DNA from: Synechococcaceae cyanobacterium SM2_3_2
Lineage (GTDB): Bacteria; Cyanobacteriota; Cyanobacteriia; Thermostichales; Thermostichaceae
Assembly: GCA_012031565.1 (NCBI GenBank)
Contig: JAAUUM010000015.1
Location: 1-37,422 of the forward strand
Direction: 5' to 3'
DNA length: 37,422 nt
A model generated the notes under the pieces. It did not search any database and had not been told where the DNA came from. It saw only the letters and a program-made list of their open reading frames with translations. The translations under genes were made by a program, and so were the position numbers. Shown here piece after piece: positions 1-9,294 of the stretch. Position 1 is the first letter of the stretch. Every line of letters begins with the position of its first letter.

Positions 1-111
1 GAGCCAGAAAAAGTGAGGTCGATCGGAGCTGGGGGCGATCGTCTTGACTGGGGCAACCTGAGGCTGGGGATCCCTTGGTCTCAACGATCTTTGCTTCTGA
101 GGTTAACGCAC

Positions 112-1161
112 TCATGTAGGGGGCGGCATCTCGGCCCAGATGGAGGGGGCACTTTGAGCAGACCGGCTGGAGAGCGGATCACTCAGACTATTGCGGCTGG
201 CCTTGGCCAAGGGGTTGAGCAGGGGATTTACCTCAGGTTCTGGCTCAGGGGGAGAGTGACGGGCGATGGTAAAGGTGACGCTGGTGGGCAACTGATCATT
301 GGCAGGATGGAGCATCAGGGTACCGACCAAATCCTGCTGCCAAGGCCGGACGGGGAGAGGAATCGGCAAGCTGAAAACAGCGGTACGGGCTTCCGGCGGA
401 AATTGAATCGACCGTTGGCTCTCGTAGACCACCTCACCGGCTGAATAGACCCGCGCTTCCATATCTCCAGGGCCACCAATTCGCCCCGTCAATACCACCA
501 CTTCACCGGGATCCCCTTGCAATTGACTATGAAGCAGGGTGAAAGAGATGGGTTCTAGGTTGCTGATCTGAGCCAGATCAGGGCCGGTCAAAGCTGGCTC
601 AACGGTGGCTACTCCTGATGGTGAAGGTTGAGGGGCCTCAAGATAGTCCGTCTCCCCCCAAAAGGGATCTGGGTCTGAGTTTGGCTGGGCCTCATCAAGG
701 GTCTGGTCATGTTCCCCAACCTGATCGATAGGCTGGGGATCCCTGGACATCAGAGTGGCATCTTCTTGGGCGGCATCTTCCGGGGCGACATCTTCCTGGA
801 TAGACAGGCGCAGCACATCGGAGCGGGTTTCCCCAAACAGCTCGGCGATCAGATCCGCATCATGGCAGTAAAATTCCCAGACCCCAGCCCCCAGATCCGT
901 GGCGGGCAGGATCACCCCCACCCCTTCGTCATTGGTACGAATGGAGCGACGTTCTTGCAGAGAAGGAGAGACGCCAGCGGTGGGCCGATCGGTGGGACTG
1001 GGATCCCCTGGTTGGAGATGATGGATGTCCACCGTGATGGTGAAGTGGGGCTGAGGTGAGCGGGCGATGATGGTGTAGGTGCCTGCGGTGAGGCTGCCAC
1101 CTTCGTGGGGAACGGCTTCCCATTGGTCTTGCCCGTCAGCGCGAACCCAGAAGTTCATCAT
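112..1161 (-). CDS. Hypothetical protein, surface/Ig-like, coupled to hisS
   Basis: This is a 349-residue protein of unknown function. The N-terminal part (about residues 1-115) looks like a beta-rich domain with the strand-like stretch TAGTYTIIARS. A long acidic, Asp/Glu/Pro-rich linker follows (about 120-200), then a second beta-rich region (about 210-305) with LTGRIGGPGDMEARVYS, and a Pro/Ser-rich tail ending in PPPT. I see no signal peptide, membrane segment or catalytic motif. The start ATG overlaps the hisS stop by four bases (ATGA), so translation is probably coupled to hisS. The layout would fit a cell-envelope or adaptor protein, but that is a guess. Confidence 0.6.
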   Translation of the reverse strand: MMNFWVRADGQDQWEAVPHEGGSLTAGTYTIIARSPQPHFTITVDIHHLQPGDPSPTDRPTAGVSPSLQERRSIRTNDEGVGVILPATDLGAGVWEFYCHDADLIAELFGETRSDVLRLSIQEDVAPEDAAQEDATLMSRDPQPIDQVGEHDQTLDEAQPNSDPDPFWGETDYLEAPQPSPSGVATVEPALTGPDLAQISNLEPISFTLLHSQLQGDPGEVVVLTGRIGGPGDMEARVYSAGEVVYESQRSIQFPPEARTAVFSLPIPLPVRPWQQDLVGTLMLHPANDQLPTSVTFTIARHSPPEPEPEVNPLLNPLAKASRNSLSDPLSSRSAQSAPSIWAEMPPPT

Positions 1162-2444
1162 CGTTCTATCTCCCGTTTGGCCTGTTGCAAGGTTTGAGTC
1201 AGGGTTTCGATCAGTTGCGACTGAGGCAGCGTTTCCTGCTGGCCGGTCTGTAGGTTTTTGAGCTGGACGGTTTGGGCTGCTGCTTCAGCCTCTCCCACAA
1301 TCACAGCCCACTGAGCCTGGTAGCGGTCGGCCCGTTTGAACTGTTTGCCAAACGCACTGCCACTCAAGTCCACCATCGCTGGGATCCCTTGATGACGCAG
1401 CTGATGGGCCAGTTGTAAGGCTTGGGCTTCTGCCAAGGCTCCTCTTGAGATCATATAGACCTGTGGGTCGCTCCGATCGACCGTCTGTTGAAGAGATTGC
1501 AACACCAGCACCAGCCGTTCTAATCCCATCGCCCAGCCCACTGCCGGGGTCTCGGATCCGCCCAGTTCCTGCACTAGGCCATCATAGCGGCCCCCACCAC
1601 AGACGGTGCTTTGGGCTCCCAGTTGGGCCGATTGGATTTCAAAAGCGGTGTGGGTGTAATAGTCTAGCCCCCGCACCAGGCGATGATCGATCTGAAACGG
1701 GATCCCGAGGCCGCTGAGATGGGCCTGTACCTGCTCAAACCGCTGGCGAGAGTCGGATCCCAGGTGCTCCAGCAGCTTGGGGGCCTCCACCACAATCTCT
1801 TGGGTGCGTTTGTCTTTGCTATCCAGGATGCGGAGGGGATTGCGCTGTAGTCGATCTTGAGAATCGGGATCCAGCTCTGCATGATAGGGGATAAGAAAAT
1901 CCACTAGGGCGGCTCGATAGGCTTGGCGGTCGGTGGGATCCCCGACTGAGTTGAGCAGGAGTACCAGATCTTTTAGACCCAGATCCCGCAATAACTCCCA
2001 GCCCAGGGCAATGGCTTCGGCATCGGCGCGGGGATCGGAGCTGCCCACTAGCTCTAGGCCCAATTGGTGGAACTGCCGTTGTCGGCCCGCTTGGGGGCGC
2101 TCATAGCGAAACATGGGGCCGGTGTACCACAGCCGTTGCACATCGCCTGTGGCTTGCAGGTTGTGTTGGATATACGCTCGCACCACTCCGGCGGTATTTT
2201 CGGGCCGTAGGGTGATCTCCACATCCCCTCGGGTGGTGAAGGAATACATCTCTTTGCCCACCACATCGGTGGCGGTGCCAATGCCTCGGGCGAACAGGTC
2301 TGTCACCTCAAAAATGGGGGTACGAATCTCCCGATAGCCCGCCCGCTGGAGATGATCTTGGGCCACCTGTTCGATGTGCTGCCAAAGGTCTGATTCTCCG
2401 GGCAAAATGTCTCGTGTGCCCCGTACCGCCTGAATGTTTTGCAT
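1158..2444 (-). CDS. hisS: Histidyl-tRNA synthetase
   Basis: Cytoplasmic class II aminoacyl-tRNA synthetase that charges tRNA-His with histidine using ATP. At 428 residues it has normal bacterial length. The class II motif 2 region is LRPENTAG (about 79-86) with FRYERPQAGR (112-121); the histidine-specific HisA loop is RGLDYYTHTAFE (258-269); motif 3 is AVGWAMGLERL (301-311). The C-terminal anticodon-binding domain follows (about 325-420). The start MQNIQAVRGTRDILP is typical of the family. Its stop overlaps the start of the next gene on the same strand, and an aldo/keto reductase lies just upstream in the same direction, so the three may be cotranscribed. Confidence 0.97.
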   Translation of the reverse strand: MQNIQAVRGTRDILPGESDLWQHIEQVAQDHLQRAGYREIRTPIFEVTDLFARGIGTATDVVGKEMYSFTTRGDVEITLRPENTAGVVRAYIQHNLQATGDVQRLWYTGPMFRYERPQAGRQRQFHQLGLELVGSSDPRADAEAIALGWELLRDLGLKDLVLLLNSVGDPTDRQAYRAALVDFLIPYHAELDPDSQDRLQRNPLRILDSKDKRTQEIVVEAPKLLEHLGSDSRQRFEQVQAHLSGLGIPFQIDHRLVRGLDYYTHTAFEIQSAQLGAQSTVCGGGRYDGLVQELGGSETPAVGWAMGLERLVLVLQSLQQTVDRSDPQVYMISRGALAEAQALQLAHQLRHQGIPAMVDLSGSAFGKQFKRADRYQAQWAVIVGEAEAAAQTVQLKNLQTGQQETLPQSQLIETLTQTLQQAKREIER

Positions 2445-2489
2445 AGGGTGCTAGTCAATAGAATAGAGCTTTGCTGGCCGGGATCCGGG

Positions 2490-3434
2490 CTAGAATCCGC
2501 ACTGGTCACTGATCTGATCGAGGGCACTCACTTCAGCCGAGGACAGCCGCCAGCCCAATGCCCCAGCGTTCTCCTCAGCCTGCCGCAGCGTCTTAGCTCC
2601 TGGGATCGGCAACGCCCCTTTGCAAATCACCCAGTTGAGGGCGACTTGGGCTGGGGTTTTATGGTCATGCCCTGCCCCGATCTCTCTGAGTAAGGCCACC
2701 AGCGGTTGAACGGTTTCTAGCTTGTTACGCATCGTCACCCCCCTTGCCCCCGTCGGTGGATGCTCAGGGCTGTATTTGCCCGTCAGCAAGCCCATGCCCA
2801 GCGGGCTGTAGGCGATCAGGGTGATGCCCAGATCTTGGCAGGCTTTGAGCAGGTCATTGCGTTCGGGATCCCGGCAGAGGAGGCTGTATTGCACCTGATT
2901 AGACGCTAATGGGATCCCTCGTTTGTGCAGGGTTTCGTGGCTGCGGCGCATCTGATCAGTGCTGTAGTTGGAGACCCCGACCGCTTGGGTTAATCCGGCA
3001 TTGACAGCATCGGCCAGGGCATTGGCCCAGACTTCTAATGAGATGGGGGGCAGCGGCCAATGGATTTGGTAAAGTTCTACCCGCGCCCGTCCCAAGCGGC
3101 TGAGGCTGTGGCGGAGGGCAGATTGCAGACTGCTGGATGACCAGCGCCACGGCACGGGCATGAATTTGGTGGCAATGGCCACAGGATTGTCGGCATAACC
3201 ACTGGCAAAGGATCCCAGCAGTTGTTCTGACTGACCCAGCCCGTAGATCTCGGCGGTGTCAAAGAAGTTGATCCCAGCGTCTAGACAGGTGCTAAAGACC
3301 TGGGCCAGATCGGTCTCGCCATAGCCACTGCCATAGCCCCAAAAGACTTTATCGCCCCAGGCCCAGGTGCCAATTCCCAGTGGGCTGACTTGAATATCCG
3401 TGGATCCAAGGCTGATCAGATCGGTGGGGGGCAT
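2490..3434 (-). CDS. Aldo/keto reductase
   Basis: NAD(P)H-dependent oxidoreductase of the aldo/keto reductase superfamily, predicted to reduce a small aldehyde or ketone in the cytoplasm; the substrate cannot be told from sequence. Counting from the ATG at 3434, the catalytic tetrad is visible as Asp59 and Tyr64 in FFDTAEIYG, Lys90 in IATKF and His125 in YQIHWP. The cofactor-binding region near the C terminus contains LPIPGAKT. The ORF track starts ten codons earlier (3464), but those residues (MGSGCFCTAT) do not fit the family and MPPTDLISLG does. About 45 bases separate it from hisS downstream. Confidence 0.9.
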   Translation of the reverse strand: MPPTDLISLGSTDIQVSPLGIGTWAWGDKVFWGYGSGYGETDLAQVFSTCLDAGINFFDTAEIYGLGQSEQLLGSFASGYADNPVAIATKFMPVPWRWSSSSLQSALRHSLSRLGRARVELYQIHWPLPPISLEVWANALADAVNAGLTQAVGVSNYSTDQMRRSHETLHKRGIPLASNQVQYSLLCRDPERNDLLKACQDLGITLIAYSPLGMGLLTGKYSPEHPPTGARGVTMRNKLETVQPLVALLREIGAGHDHKTPAQVALNWVICKGALPIPGAKTLRQAEENAGALGWRLSSAEVSALDQISDQCGF

Positions 3435-3547
3435 GGTAGCTGTGCAAAAACATCCGCTCCCCATTGTGGCACTTTGTTTTCTCGCTCTTGTGGCGGGATA
3501 GGTATGTCAAACTGAGGGAAATGATTTACTTTTGTTCACATTTTTTG

Positions 3548-3573
3548 TTCACCTTTTCTATTCACCTTTTCTG
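3548..3573 (+). repeat. 13-bp tandem duplication upstream of the methyltransferase
   Basis: TTCACCTTTTCT followed by A or G occurs twice in tandem (3548-3560 and 3561-3573), ending at the methyltransferase start. A related TTTTGTTCAC sequence is also doubled just upstream. It places pyrimidine-rich sequence where a ribosome binding site would be; no good Shine-Dalgarno sequence is seen. Confidence 0.6.
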
Positions 3574-4535
3574 TGATGGCTATGGATCCCCTCTCTTTGA
3601 GTCCTTGGTGGTGGCTGGCTTTGGTTCCGGTGGGGCTGGGGTTGCTCTATGTTGTGACCGCTCGTCGCTATCAGTCGGGCAGCTCGGTGGCCAATGCCTA
3701 TGACGAATGGACTCAAGACGGGATCCTGGAGTTCTATTGGGGTGAGCATATTCACTTGGGGCACTATGGTTCGCCACCGGCAGGCAAAGATTTCTTGGCG
3801 GCGAAAGCGGATTTTGTCCATGAGATGGTCAAGTGGGGTGGGCTGGAGTCTCTGCCAGCGGGGACGACTGTGCTGGATGTGGGCTGTGGGATTGGCGGGA
3901 GTAGTCGCATTCTGGCCCGCGAGTATGGCTTCGATGTGACGGGTATCACGATTAGCCCTGCTCAGGTGGCTCGGGCGCAAGCCTTGACCCCAGACGGGAT
4001 CCCGGCGCAGTTTCAGGTGGATGATGCCATGAATCTATCGTTTGAGGCGGATAGCTTTGATGTGGTCTGGTGCATTGAGGCGGGGCCACATATGCCCGAC
4101 AAGGCTGTGTTTGCTCAAGAACTGTTGCGGGTGCTGAAACCGGGTGGGATCCTGGTGGTGGCGGATTGGAATCAGCGGGATGCCCGTCAGCAGCCACTCA
4201 ATCTTTGGGAGGGCTGGGTGATGCGACAGTTGTTGGATCAGTGGGCCCATCCCGAGTTTGCCAGCATTGAGGGCTTTGCCGAATTGTTGGCGGCTACCGA
4301 ATGGGTGCAAGGGGACGTGACCACAGCCGATTGGACGCAGGAGACATTGCCCTCTTGGTTGGATTCCATCTGGCAAGGCATCATTCGGCCCCAGGGGTTG
4401 GTCAAATTCGGGATCCCTGGGTTTGTCAAGTCGCTGCGGGAGGTGCCGACATTGTTATTGATGCGGCTGGCTTTTGGGCAGGGGTTATGTCGATTTGGTA
4501 TGTTCCGAGCGGTGAAGTCGGGATCCCAGGCGTAG
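3573..4535 (+). CDS. MPBQ/MSBQ (plastoquinone/tocopherol) methyltransferase
   Basis: S-adenosylmethionine-dependent methyltransferase predicted to methylate 2-methyl-6-phytyl- or solanesyl-benzoquinol, the ring methylation step of tocopherol and plastoquinone synthesis. It resembles Synechocystis Sll0418 closely along its whole length, for example in ANAYDEWTQDGILEFYWG and VTTADWTQETLPSWLD. An N-terminal hydrophobic anchor (about 11-30, WWWLALVPVGLGLLYVV) is followed by the SAM motif LDVGCGIGGSS (101-111). Length of about 320 residues is normal. The ORF starts at GTG 3573; ATG at 3576 or 3582 are equally possible. It is divergent from the aldo/keto reductase and convergent with the response regulator. 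Confidence 0.9.
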   Translation: MMAMDPLSLSPWWWLALVPVGLGLLYVVTARRYQSGSSVANAYDEWTQDGILEFYWGEHIHLGHYGSPPAGKDFLAAKADFVHEMVKWGGLESLPAGTTVLDVGCGIGGSSRILAREYGFDVTGITISPAQVARAQALTPDGIPAQFQVDDAMNLSFEADSFDVVWCIEAGPHMPDKAVFAQELLRVLKPGGILVVADWNQRDARQQPLNLWEGWVMRQLLDQWAHPEFASIEGFAELLAATEWVQGDVTTADWTQETLPSWLDSIWQGIIRPQGLVKFGIPGFVKSLREVPTLLLMRLAFGQGLCRFGMFRAVKSGSQA

Positions 4536-4568
4536 GGAATGAAAGAGGGATCTCTGTAAGGAGCTGAT

Positions 4569-5336
4569 TTAGTCCAGTGGTTCGAGCCGATAGCGACTGA
4601 GCCAGCGATCTAGCTCCATCTCTTCTTCGTCCAAGAGTTGAGAATTGATCAAGCCCCGATGGAAGGCTAGCCGGATGGCTCGTGCCCGCAGGCTAAAGGT
4701 GGTGCCCCATTCATCGCTTTCGATTTGGTCATTGCTGACTTCTAACTTGTCGTAGAGGTTGCGAAGTCGGTTGGTCACTCCGCGGCGGGATAAAAATCGG
4801 CGGGCAGCAATGGCTTGATCGGTGAGACCCAAGGCAATATCCATCAAGACCTCATATTCGGCATCACTGAGGCCGGTGATCTTGTTTTGGGAGCGAGAAT
4901 CAACCCCTCTTACCTCTCGGTCTATTACGCATTGCTCGTCCAATACCACCGCTTGAATGGCGCTGAGCAATTTTTCATCCGAACAGTTTTTTAATAGGTA
5001 GCCATAAACCGTCTGGGGGGGCACAATTTTATGCAGTTCCCGCACATAAACTTCGTCGGCAAAATGAGACCAAAAGATAATTCGCACATTAGGACGAGCA
5101 GCCCAGACCTGCCTAGCCACGTCGATCCCGTTCATTTCGGCCATGCGAATATCGAGCAATAAAAACTCAGGTTGATATTGCGTCGAAAGATCTAGGGCTT
5201 CTGACCCGTTGGTCGCCACATAGATCGGCCCAAATTGAGGCAGTTTTTGTTCGATCAACCCCTGAATATAGTTGCGATAGAGGGCATCATCTTCGGCTAA
5301 AAGGGTACTCACTGTCGGGATAATTTTCATGGACAT
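4569..5336 (-). CDS. Response regulator, REC plus LuxR/NarL-like HTH
   Basis: Two-component response regulator of 255 residues. The receiver domain (about 9-140) has the acidic pair in LLAEDDALY, the phosphoacceptor Asp62 in LLLDIRM and the conserved Lys in YGYLLKN. A C-terminal region (about 175-225) with GLSDAEYEVLMDIALGLTD then RRGVTNRLRNLYDKLEV looks like a NarL/LuxR-type helix-turn-helix, followed by a short acidic tail. It faces the large histidine kinase at 5456 head to head, with about 120-170 bp between them, so the two probably form a cognate pair. The gene appears to lack the GGATCC motif that is dense in its neighbours. Start MSMKIIPTV is plausible; ATG two codons in is an alternative. 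Confidence 0.85.
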   Translation of the reverse strand: MSMKIIPTVSTLLAEDDALYRNYIQGLIEQKLPQFGPIYVATNGSEALDLSTQYQPEFLLLDIRMAEMNGIDVARQVWAARPNVRIIFWSHFADEVYVRELHKIVPPQTVYGYLLKNCSDEKLLSAIQAVVLDEQCVIDREVRGVDSRSQNKITGLSDAEYEVLMDIALGLTDQAIAARRFLSRRGVTNRLRNLYDKLEVSNDQIESDEWGTTFSLRARAIRLAFHRGLINSQLLDEEEMELDRWLSRYRLEPLD

Positions 5337-5455
5337 CCTTACTTTAAGAACATAATAGAACCCAAAACAAGGTATGAGTCAGTGCTTGCCACTGTGTTTT
5401 GAGGGGCTGCGGTGAAGAAAACGGTGTAGTGCGTTGACGGGATTCAACTGTATCT

Positions 5456-8403
5456 ATGCCTAGAATAGAAGTATATTACGCTTCTCTTTGTCTTGATTGG
5501 AGTCTGAGAATGGTATTCCTGGCCGATCAGCCTTTTCGAGTGGTGTTTGCTGCGGCCTTGGATGCAATGGTGGTATCTGATGCCCAGGGGCGGTTGCTGG
5601 AGGTTAATGCCGCCGCGTCTGAACTGCTGGGATCCCCGTTGGAGGCATTGGCGGGACGGGAGTGGGGATCCCTGGTGAGTTGTCCTCAACAATTATCTGG
5701 ACTATTGGGTCTTTTGGCGGTGGGGCAATCGGGCCGAGGAGCGCTGGAGCTAAATCTGACGGGTGGGGTGAGCAAGACGGTGGAGTATTCTCTCTCTGCC
5801 GCTGGTGATGGATCCCTTGGTCTGCTGATCTTGCGGGATGTGACTGAGCGGATCCAACGGGAGAGGGAACTGCTGGCGGATCAGCAAAAATTTCAGACTC
5901 TATTTCAGATCTTGCCGGCTGGGGTGGCGATTACCGATGCTGTGGGCACCTTGATTGAGGTCAATCCCGCGTTTGAGAGAATTTTTGGCCTCTCAGCTTC
6001 TCAACAGTTGGATCTCACCTACGACGTTAGTGATTGGCAGATCATCTATCCCGATGGCAGTCCCATGCCCCCGGAAGACTTTGCCAGTGTGCAGGCACTC
6101 CAACAGCAGCGTCCCATTCTTGGCAAAGAAAAAGGCATCTTGCGCCCCAATGGAGAGATCGCGTGGATTGAGGTCAACGCAGCCCCGATTCCTCTGGAGG
6201 GGTATGGGGTGGTGATCACCTATATTGATCGGACAAAGCGTAAAGCTGCTGAGCTGGCCCTCCAAAACAATGAGCTGCGTCTACGTCAGATTATCGAAGC
6301 CATTAATGTACATGTTTTTCTTAAGAGTGCTGATGACGACCAAGTTTTGTATGTGAGTCCTGCTTACGAACAGCTCTATGGGCAAACTGTTGGTGACTTT
6401 AATCAGGATCCCAATGGCTGGCTTGAGCGAGTTCACCCCGAGGATCGAGATGTTCTGAGGGCAATCGTAGAACAAGATTGGAACTTAACCTCGTTACAAT
6501 CCAAGGAATATCGCATTATCAGACCGGATGGATCCTACATTTGGGTGTTGGATTCGGTCGCTCCCATTGTTGGAGATACCGGGCAAAATCAATTTATTGC
6601 TGGTATTGCTTTCGATATTACCGACCGAAAAGAGGCGCAACTGGCCTTGGTAGAGCAGGCTGAACGGGAATGGCTATTAAGAACACTAACCCACCAGATC
6701 CGTCGGTCTCTGAATATTGATGAGATCTTGGACGAGGCAGTTGAGAATTTTCGACACTTGTTAAAGGCTGATCGGGTGGTTATCTGTCGCCTTCTGCCGA
6801 ATACAAATGGTGACATGATCACAGAATCAACTGGTGTAGACTGGCCAGCGGTGAAGGGATCCGATACAAAAAATTCTTTTTTTAGGGAAATTTGGGGTAA
6901 GCCCTACTGTCCAGAAATGTTTGTTGCCATTGACGATATTCAACAGGTTAATCTGTCAGATGCCGATCGGCAGTTATTGAAAAAGTTTAACATTCTTGCC
7001 CATTTAGAGGTTCCTATTGTCATCGATAATGCTGTGTGGGGTCTGTTATGTGTCCATTATTGTGGATCCCCTCATGGTTGGCAAGACTGGGAGATCCACC
7101 TTCTGCAAACCGTAGCGGATCAATTGGCCATTGCTATTTACCAAGCTGATTTATTTCACGACTCTCAGGTGTGGGCTGAAACTTTAGAACATCAAGTGGA
7201 GGATCGTACAGCCGATTTACAACAAGCTTTAGCGTTTGAATCTACTTTGCGATATGTCACCGATCAGGTGCGATCCAGTCTTGATGAGGCTGAGATCTTA
7301 CAGGCCGTGGTGGAGGGTTTAGGTCGGGGATTAAAAGCCGATGGCTGTTATGTCAGTCGTTATCACGAAGATAGTCTTTACTACACGGTTGATTATGAAT
7401 GGACTTTGGTTCATCCCTCCATCAAGGGACGTACCTACACCGCCAATCTAGACATCATGAAACAGTTTTTTCAACATCAGGGGATCCAATACTGCATCAA
7501 TCATCCTGATGCCAGTTGGGTCACTATCGCCGTTTTTCTAATTTCCTTTGATCCAGGGATCCAGTATGGCTTTATGACCATAGCTCGACCCAAAACATCG
7601 TTTTTTTCGCCGGGGGAGATCCGTTTGGCGGAGCAGGTGGCTATGCAGTGTTCCATCGCTATTCGACAGGCACGCCTCTACCAAAGTTCTCAATCTCAAG
7701 TGGAAAAACTTCAAGAACTCAATCGCCTCAAACAGGATTTTATCGATACGATCTCTCATGAGTTACGTACTCCTCTCACCAGCATGAAATTAGCAATTAC
7801 AATGCTGGAAAAGTTTCCACACAACCCGGCAAAACAGGAGCAATATCTCGCTATTCTCAAGTCTGAGTGGAATCGTGAGCTGAATTTGGTCAATGGCTTG
7901 TTAGAGCTACAGTCTCTAGAATCTAGCAATAGGATTTATACCCAGAGCATCGTGGATGTTGGGGCTTGGTTGTCTTCACTGGTTGAGCCTTTTCGCGTAC
8001 GATGTGAGCAACACCAGCAAGTCTTACAGATAGAATGGGATCCGAGATTGTGACCCTTAATTCTGACATTTTTGGGCTCGATCGCATTTTATCTGAGTTG
8101 CTCACTAATGCCTGTAAATATACGCCTTCTCGGCAGTTAATTCAATTGACTGTCAGCAAACTTGAGAATGGCACCCGTTTCCAAGTCACGAATACGGGAG
8201 TAACCATTCCTATCGATAAATTGAGCCATATCTTCGATAAATTCTATCGGATAGCAGATTTGGATTATTTCAATCAAGGGGGCACAGGATTAGGATTAGC
8301 CTTGGTACAAAAAATGGTTGCTTTGCTAGGGGGGAGCATTGTGGCTGAAAGCGCGAATAATATCACCACTTTTAGATTTGATCTGCCTTCTGTCAAGATC
8401 TAA
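5456..8403 (+). pseudogene. PAS-GAF sensor histidine kinase, frameshifted before the ATPase domain
   Basis: Multi-domain cytoplasmic sensor kinase split over two frames. Residues of the first frame: PAS 1 (about 27-130), PAS 2 (145-260), PAS 3 (278-395), GAF 1 (408-565), GAF 2 (595-750) and HisKA (about 760-830) with the phosphoacceptor His in ISHELRTPL. The frame stops with TGA at 8051-8053 right after EWDPRL. The histidine kinase ATPase domain continues in another frame (8035-8403): N box LTNACKYTP, then FDKFYRI and the G2 box GGTGLGLALVQK. Adding one base near 8040-8053 restores a continuous kinase, so this is a one-base deletion or a sequencing error. No signal peptide or TM segment is seen. 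An internal ATG at 5510 (MVFLADQP) is an alternative start. Confidence 0.85.
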
Positions 8404-8498
8404 AGAAAAACGTCAATAGTTTGGTTGCTCGGCCCAAAAGCTCATGAGATGTTAGAGTTCGCTTACGGTTCAAAACGCTCTTTGTTGGCAGTGGTGCT

Positions 8499-8594
8499 AT
8501 GACAAACCCGAAGCAGCTAAGGATCCTGACCAGTGGCGCGGATTGTGGCGGGCTCAATGCGGTCAGCCGAGGTGAGGTGGGATCCCGTGTCTGA
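8499..8594 (+). pseudogene. Relic of a phosphofructokinase N-terminus
   Basis: A 31-codon open frame from ATG 8499 to TGA 8592-8594 reads MTNPKQLRILTSGADC then GGLNAVSRGEV. This matches the glycine-rich ATP-binding start of 6-phosphofructokinases (ILTSGGDCxGLNAVIRxVV). No further PFK sequence follows; the frame runs into the CpcT/CpeT gene at a GGATCC. The ATG at 8499 has no clear Shine-Dalgarno sequence. I read it as the 5' end of a lost pfkA gene. It may still supply the promoter or leader for the next gene. Confidence 0.6.
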
Positions 8595-9168
8595 ACTGGC
8601 TTACAACCAAGTGATCCACTGGCTAGAGGGCACCTATAGCAATCGGGAGCAAGCCCTGAAGGATCCCGTTTGGTTTATTCCAGTCAGCCTTTGGTATGTG
8701 AAGCTGCCAAGCCTGTTTGAGCAGGGAATCGGCTTTTTTACAGAGCAGGTCAATCAACATACCCCCCAAGCTTTTTACCGCAGCCGGGTTTTGCAACTGA
8801 TGCGGGATCCCTTGCGGTTGGAGAACTACAAGCTCAAGGATCAAGCCGCCTGGGCAGGAGCTTCTCAACAAGCTGAGCGATTGGGTCAGATCACCCTCGC
8901 GGATCTGGATCATTTACCGGACTGTACCATCTACCTGACTCCAGAGACCGACCTGTTCGAGGGGAAAATGAGTCCCGGCCACCGCTGCAAGCTCAACCCC
9001 ACAGATACGGTGGCGATTGAAATCAGCTTTGAACTCTATGCTGATCGCTTCCTCACCTTAGATCGAGGCATCGACATCGCCACGGGTCAACAAACCTGGG
9101 GATCCAGACTGGGATCCTACGACTACCGCAAGCAAGGCCCTCCGCCCGTAGTGGTTGAGCCCAATTAG
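8587..9168 (+). CDS. Phycobiliprotein bilin lyase, CpcT/CpeT family
   Basis: Chromophore lyase that attaches a phycobilin to a cysteine of a phycobiliprotein; CpcT acts on Cys-153 of beta-phycocyanin. Family signs are WLEGTYSNREQALKDP near the N terminus, PLFEQ/FTEQVN-like strands, the central MSPGHRCKLNP and the C-terminal LDRGIDIATGQQTWGSRLG. From GTG 8587 the product has 193 residues, typical of the family. I prefer this start because GAGGTGAGG lies just upstream and because the 18 residues before it in the ORF track (from 8533) overlap a phosphofructokinase relic in another frame. The exact substrate (phycocyanin or another beta subunit) is not decided by sequence. Confidence 0.82.
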   Translation: MSELAYNQVIHWLEGTYSNREQALKDPVWFIPVSLWYVKLPSLFEQGIGFFTEQVNQHTPQAFYRSRVLQLMRDPLRLENYKLKDQAAWAGASQQAERLGQITLADLDHLPDCTIYLTPETDLFEGKMSPGHRCKLNPTDTVAIEISFELYADRFLTLDRGIDIATGQQTWGSRLGSYDYRKQGPPPVVVEPN

Positions 9169-9195
9169 TTGAACCCAATTAGTTGACCCTAATTA
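9154..9195 (+). repeat. Three tandem 14-bp units over the lyase stop codon
   Basis: The unit GTTGAnCCYAATTA occurs three times: 9154-9167, 9168-9181 and 9182-9195. The lyase stop TAG (9166-9168) lies across the first junction. Because 14 is not a multiple of three, the successive copies place TAG 9166, TAG 9180 and TAA 9194 in the three different frames, so no frame can be read through this segment. Confidence 0.85.
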
Positions 9196-9294
9196 ATCGG
9201 CTTACCCGTTTGCCCCGTCGCCCCATAAGTTGCACACTATACTCTTGCAGAATGCACAGCCGTTTAGGCTAGCAACGTCATCAGGAGAAATGGT

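Noticed and set aside
4580-4600. tRNA T-arm-like GGTTCGAGCC
   Set aside because: No acceptor stem, anticodon arm or CCA region can be built around it, and it lies in the end of the response regulator gene. A similar hit at about 12570 fails as well.
8035-8053. Programmed -1 ribosomal frameshift in the histidine kinase
   Set aside because: No slippery heptamer or downstream stem is visible at the junction; a plain one-base deletion explains it better.
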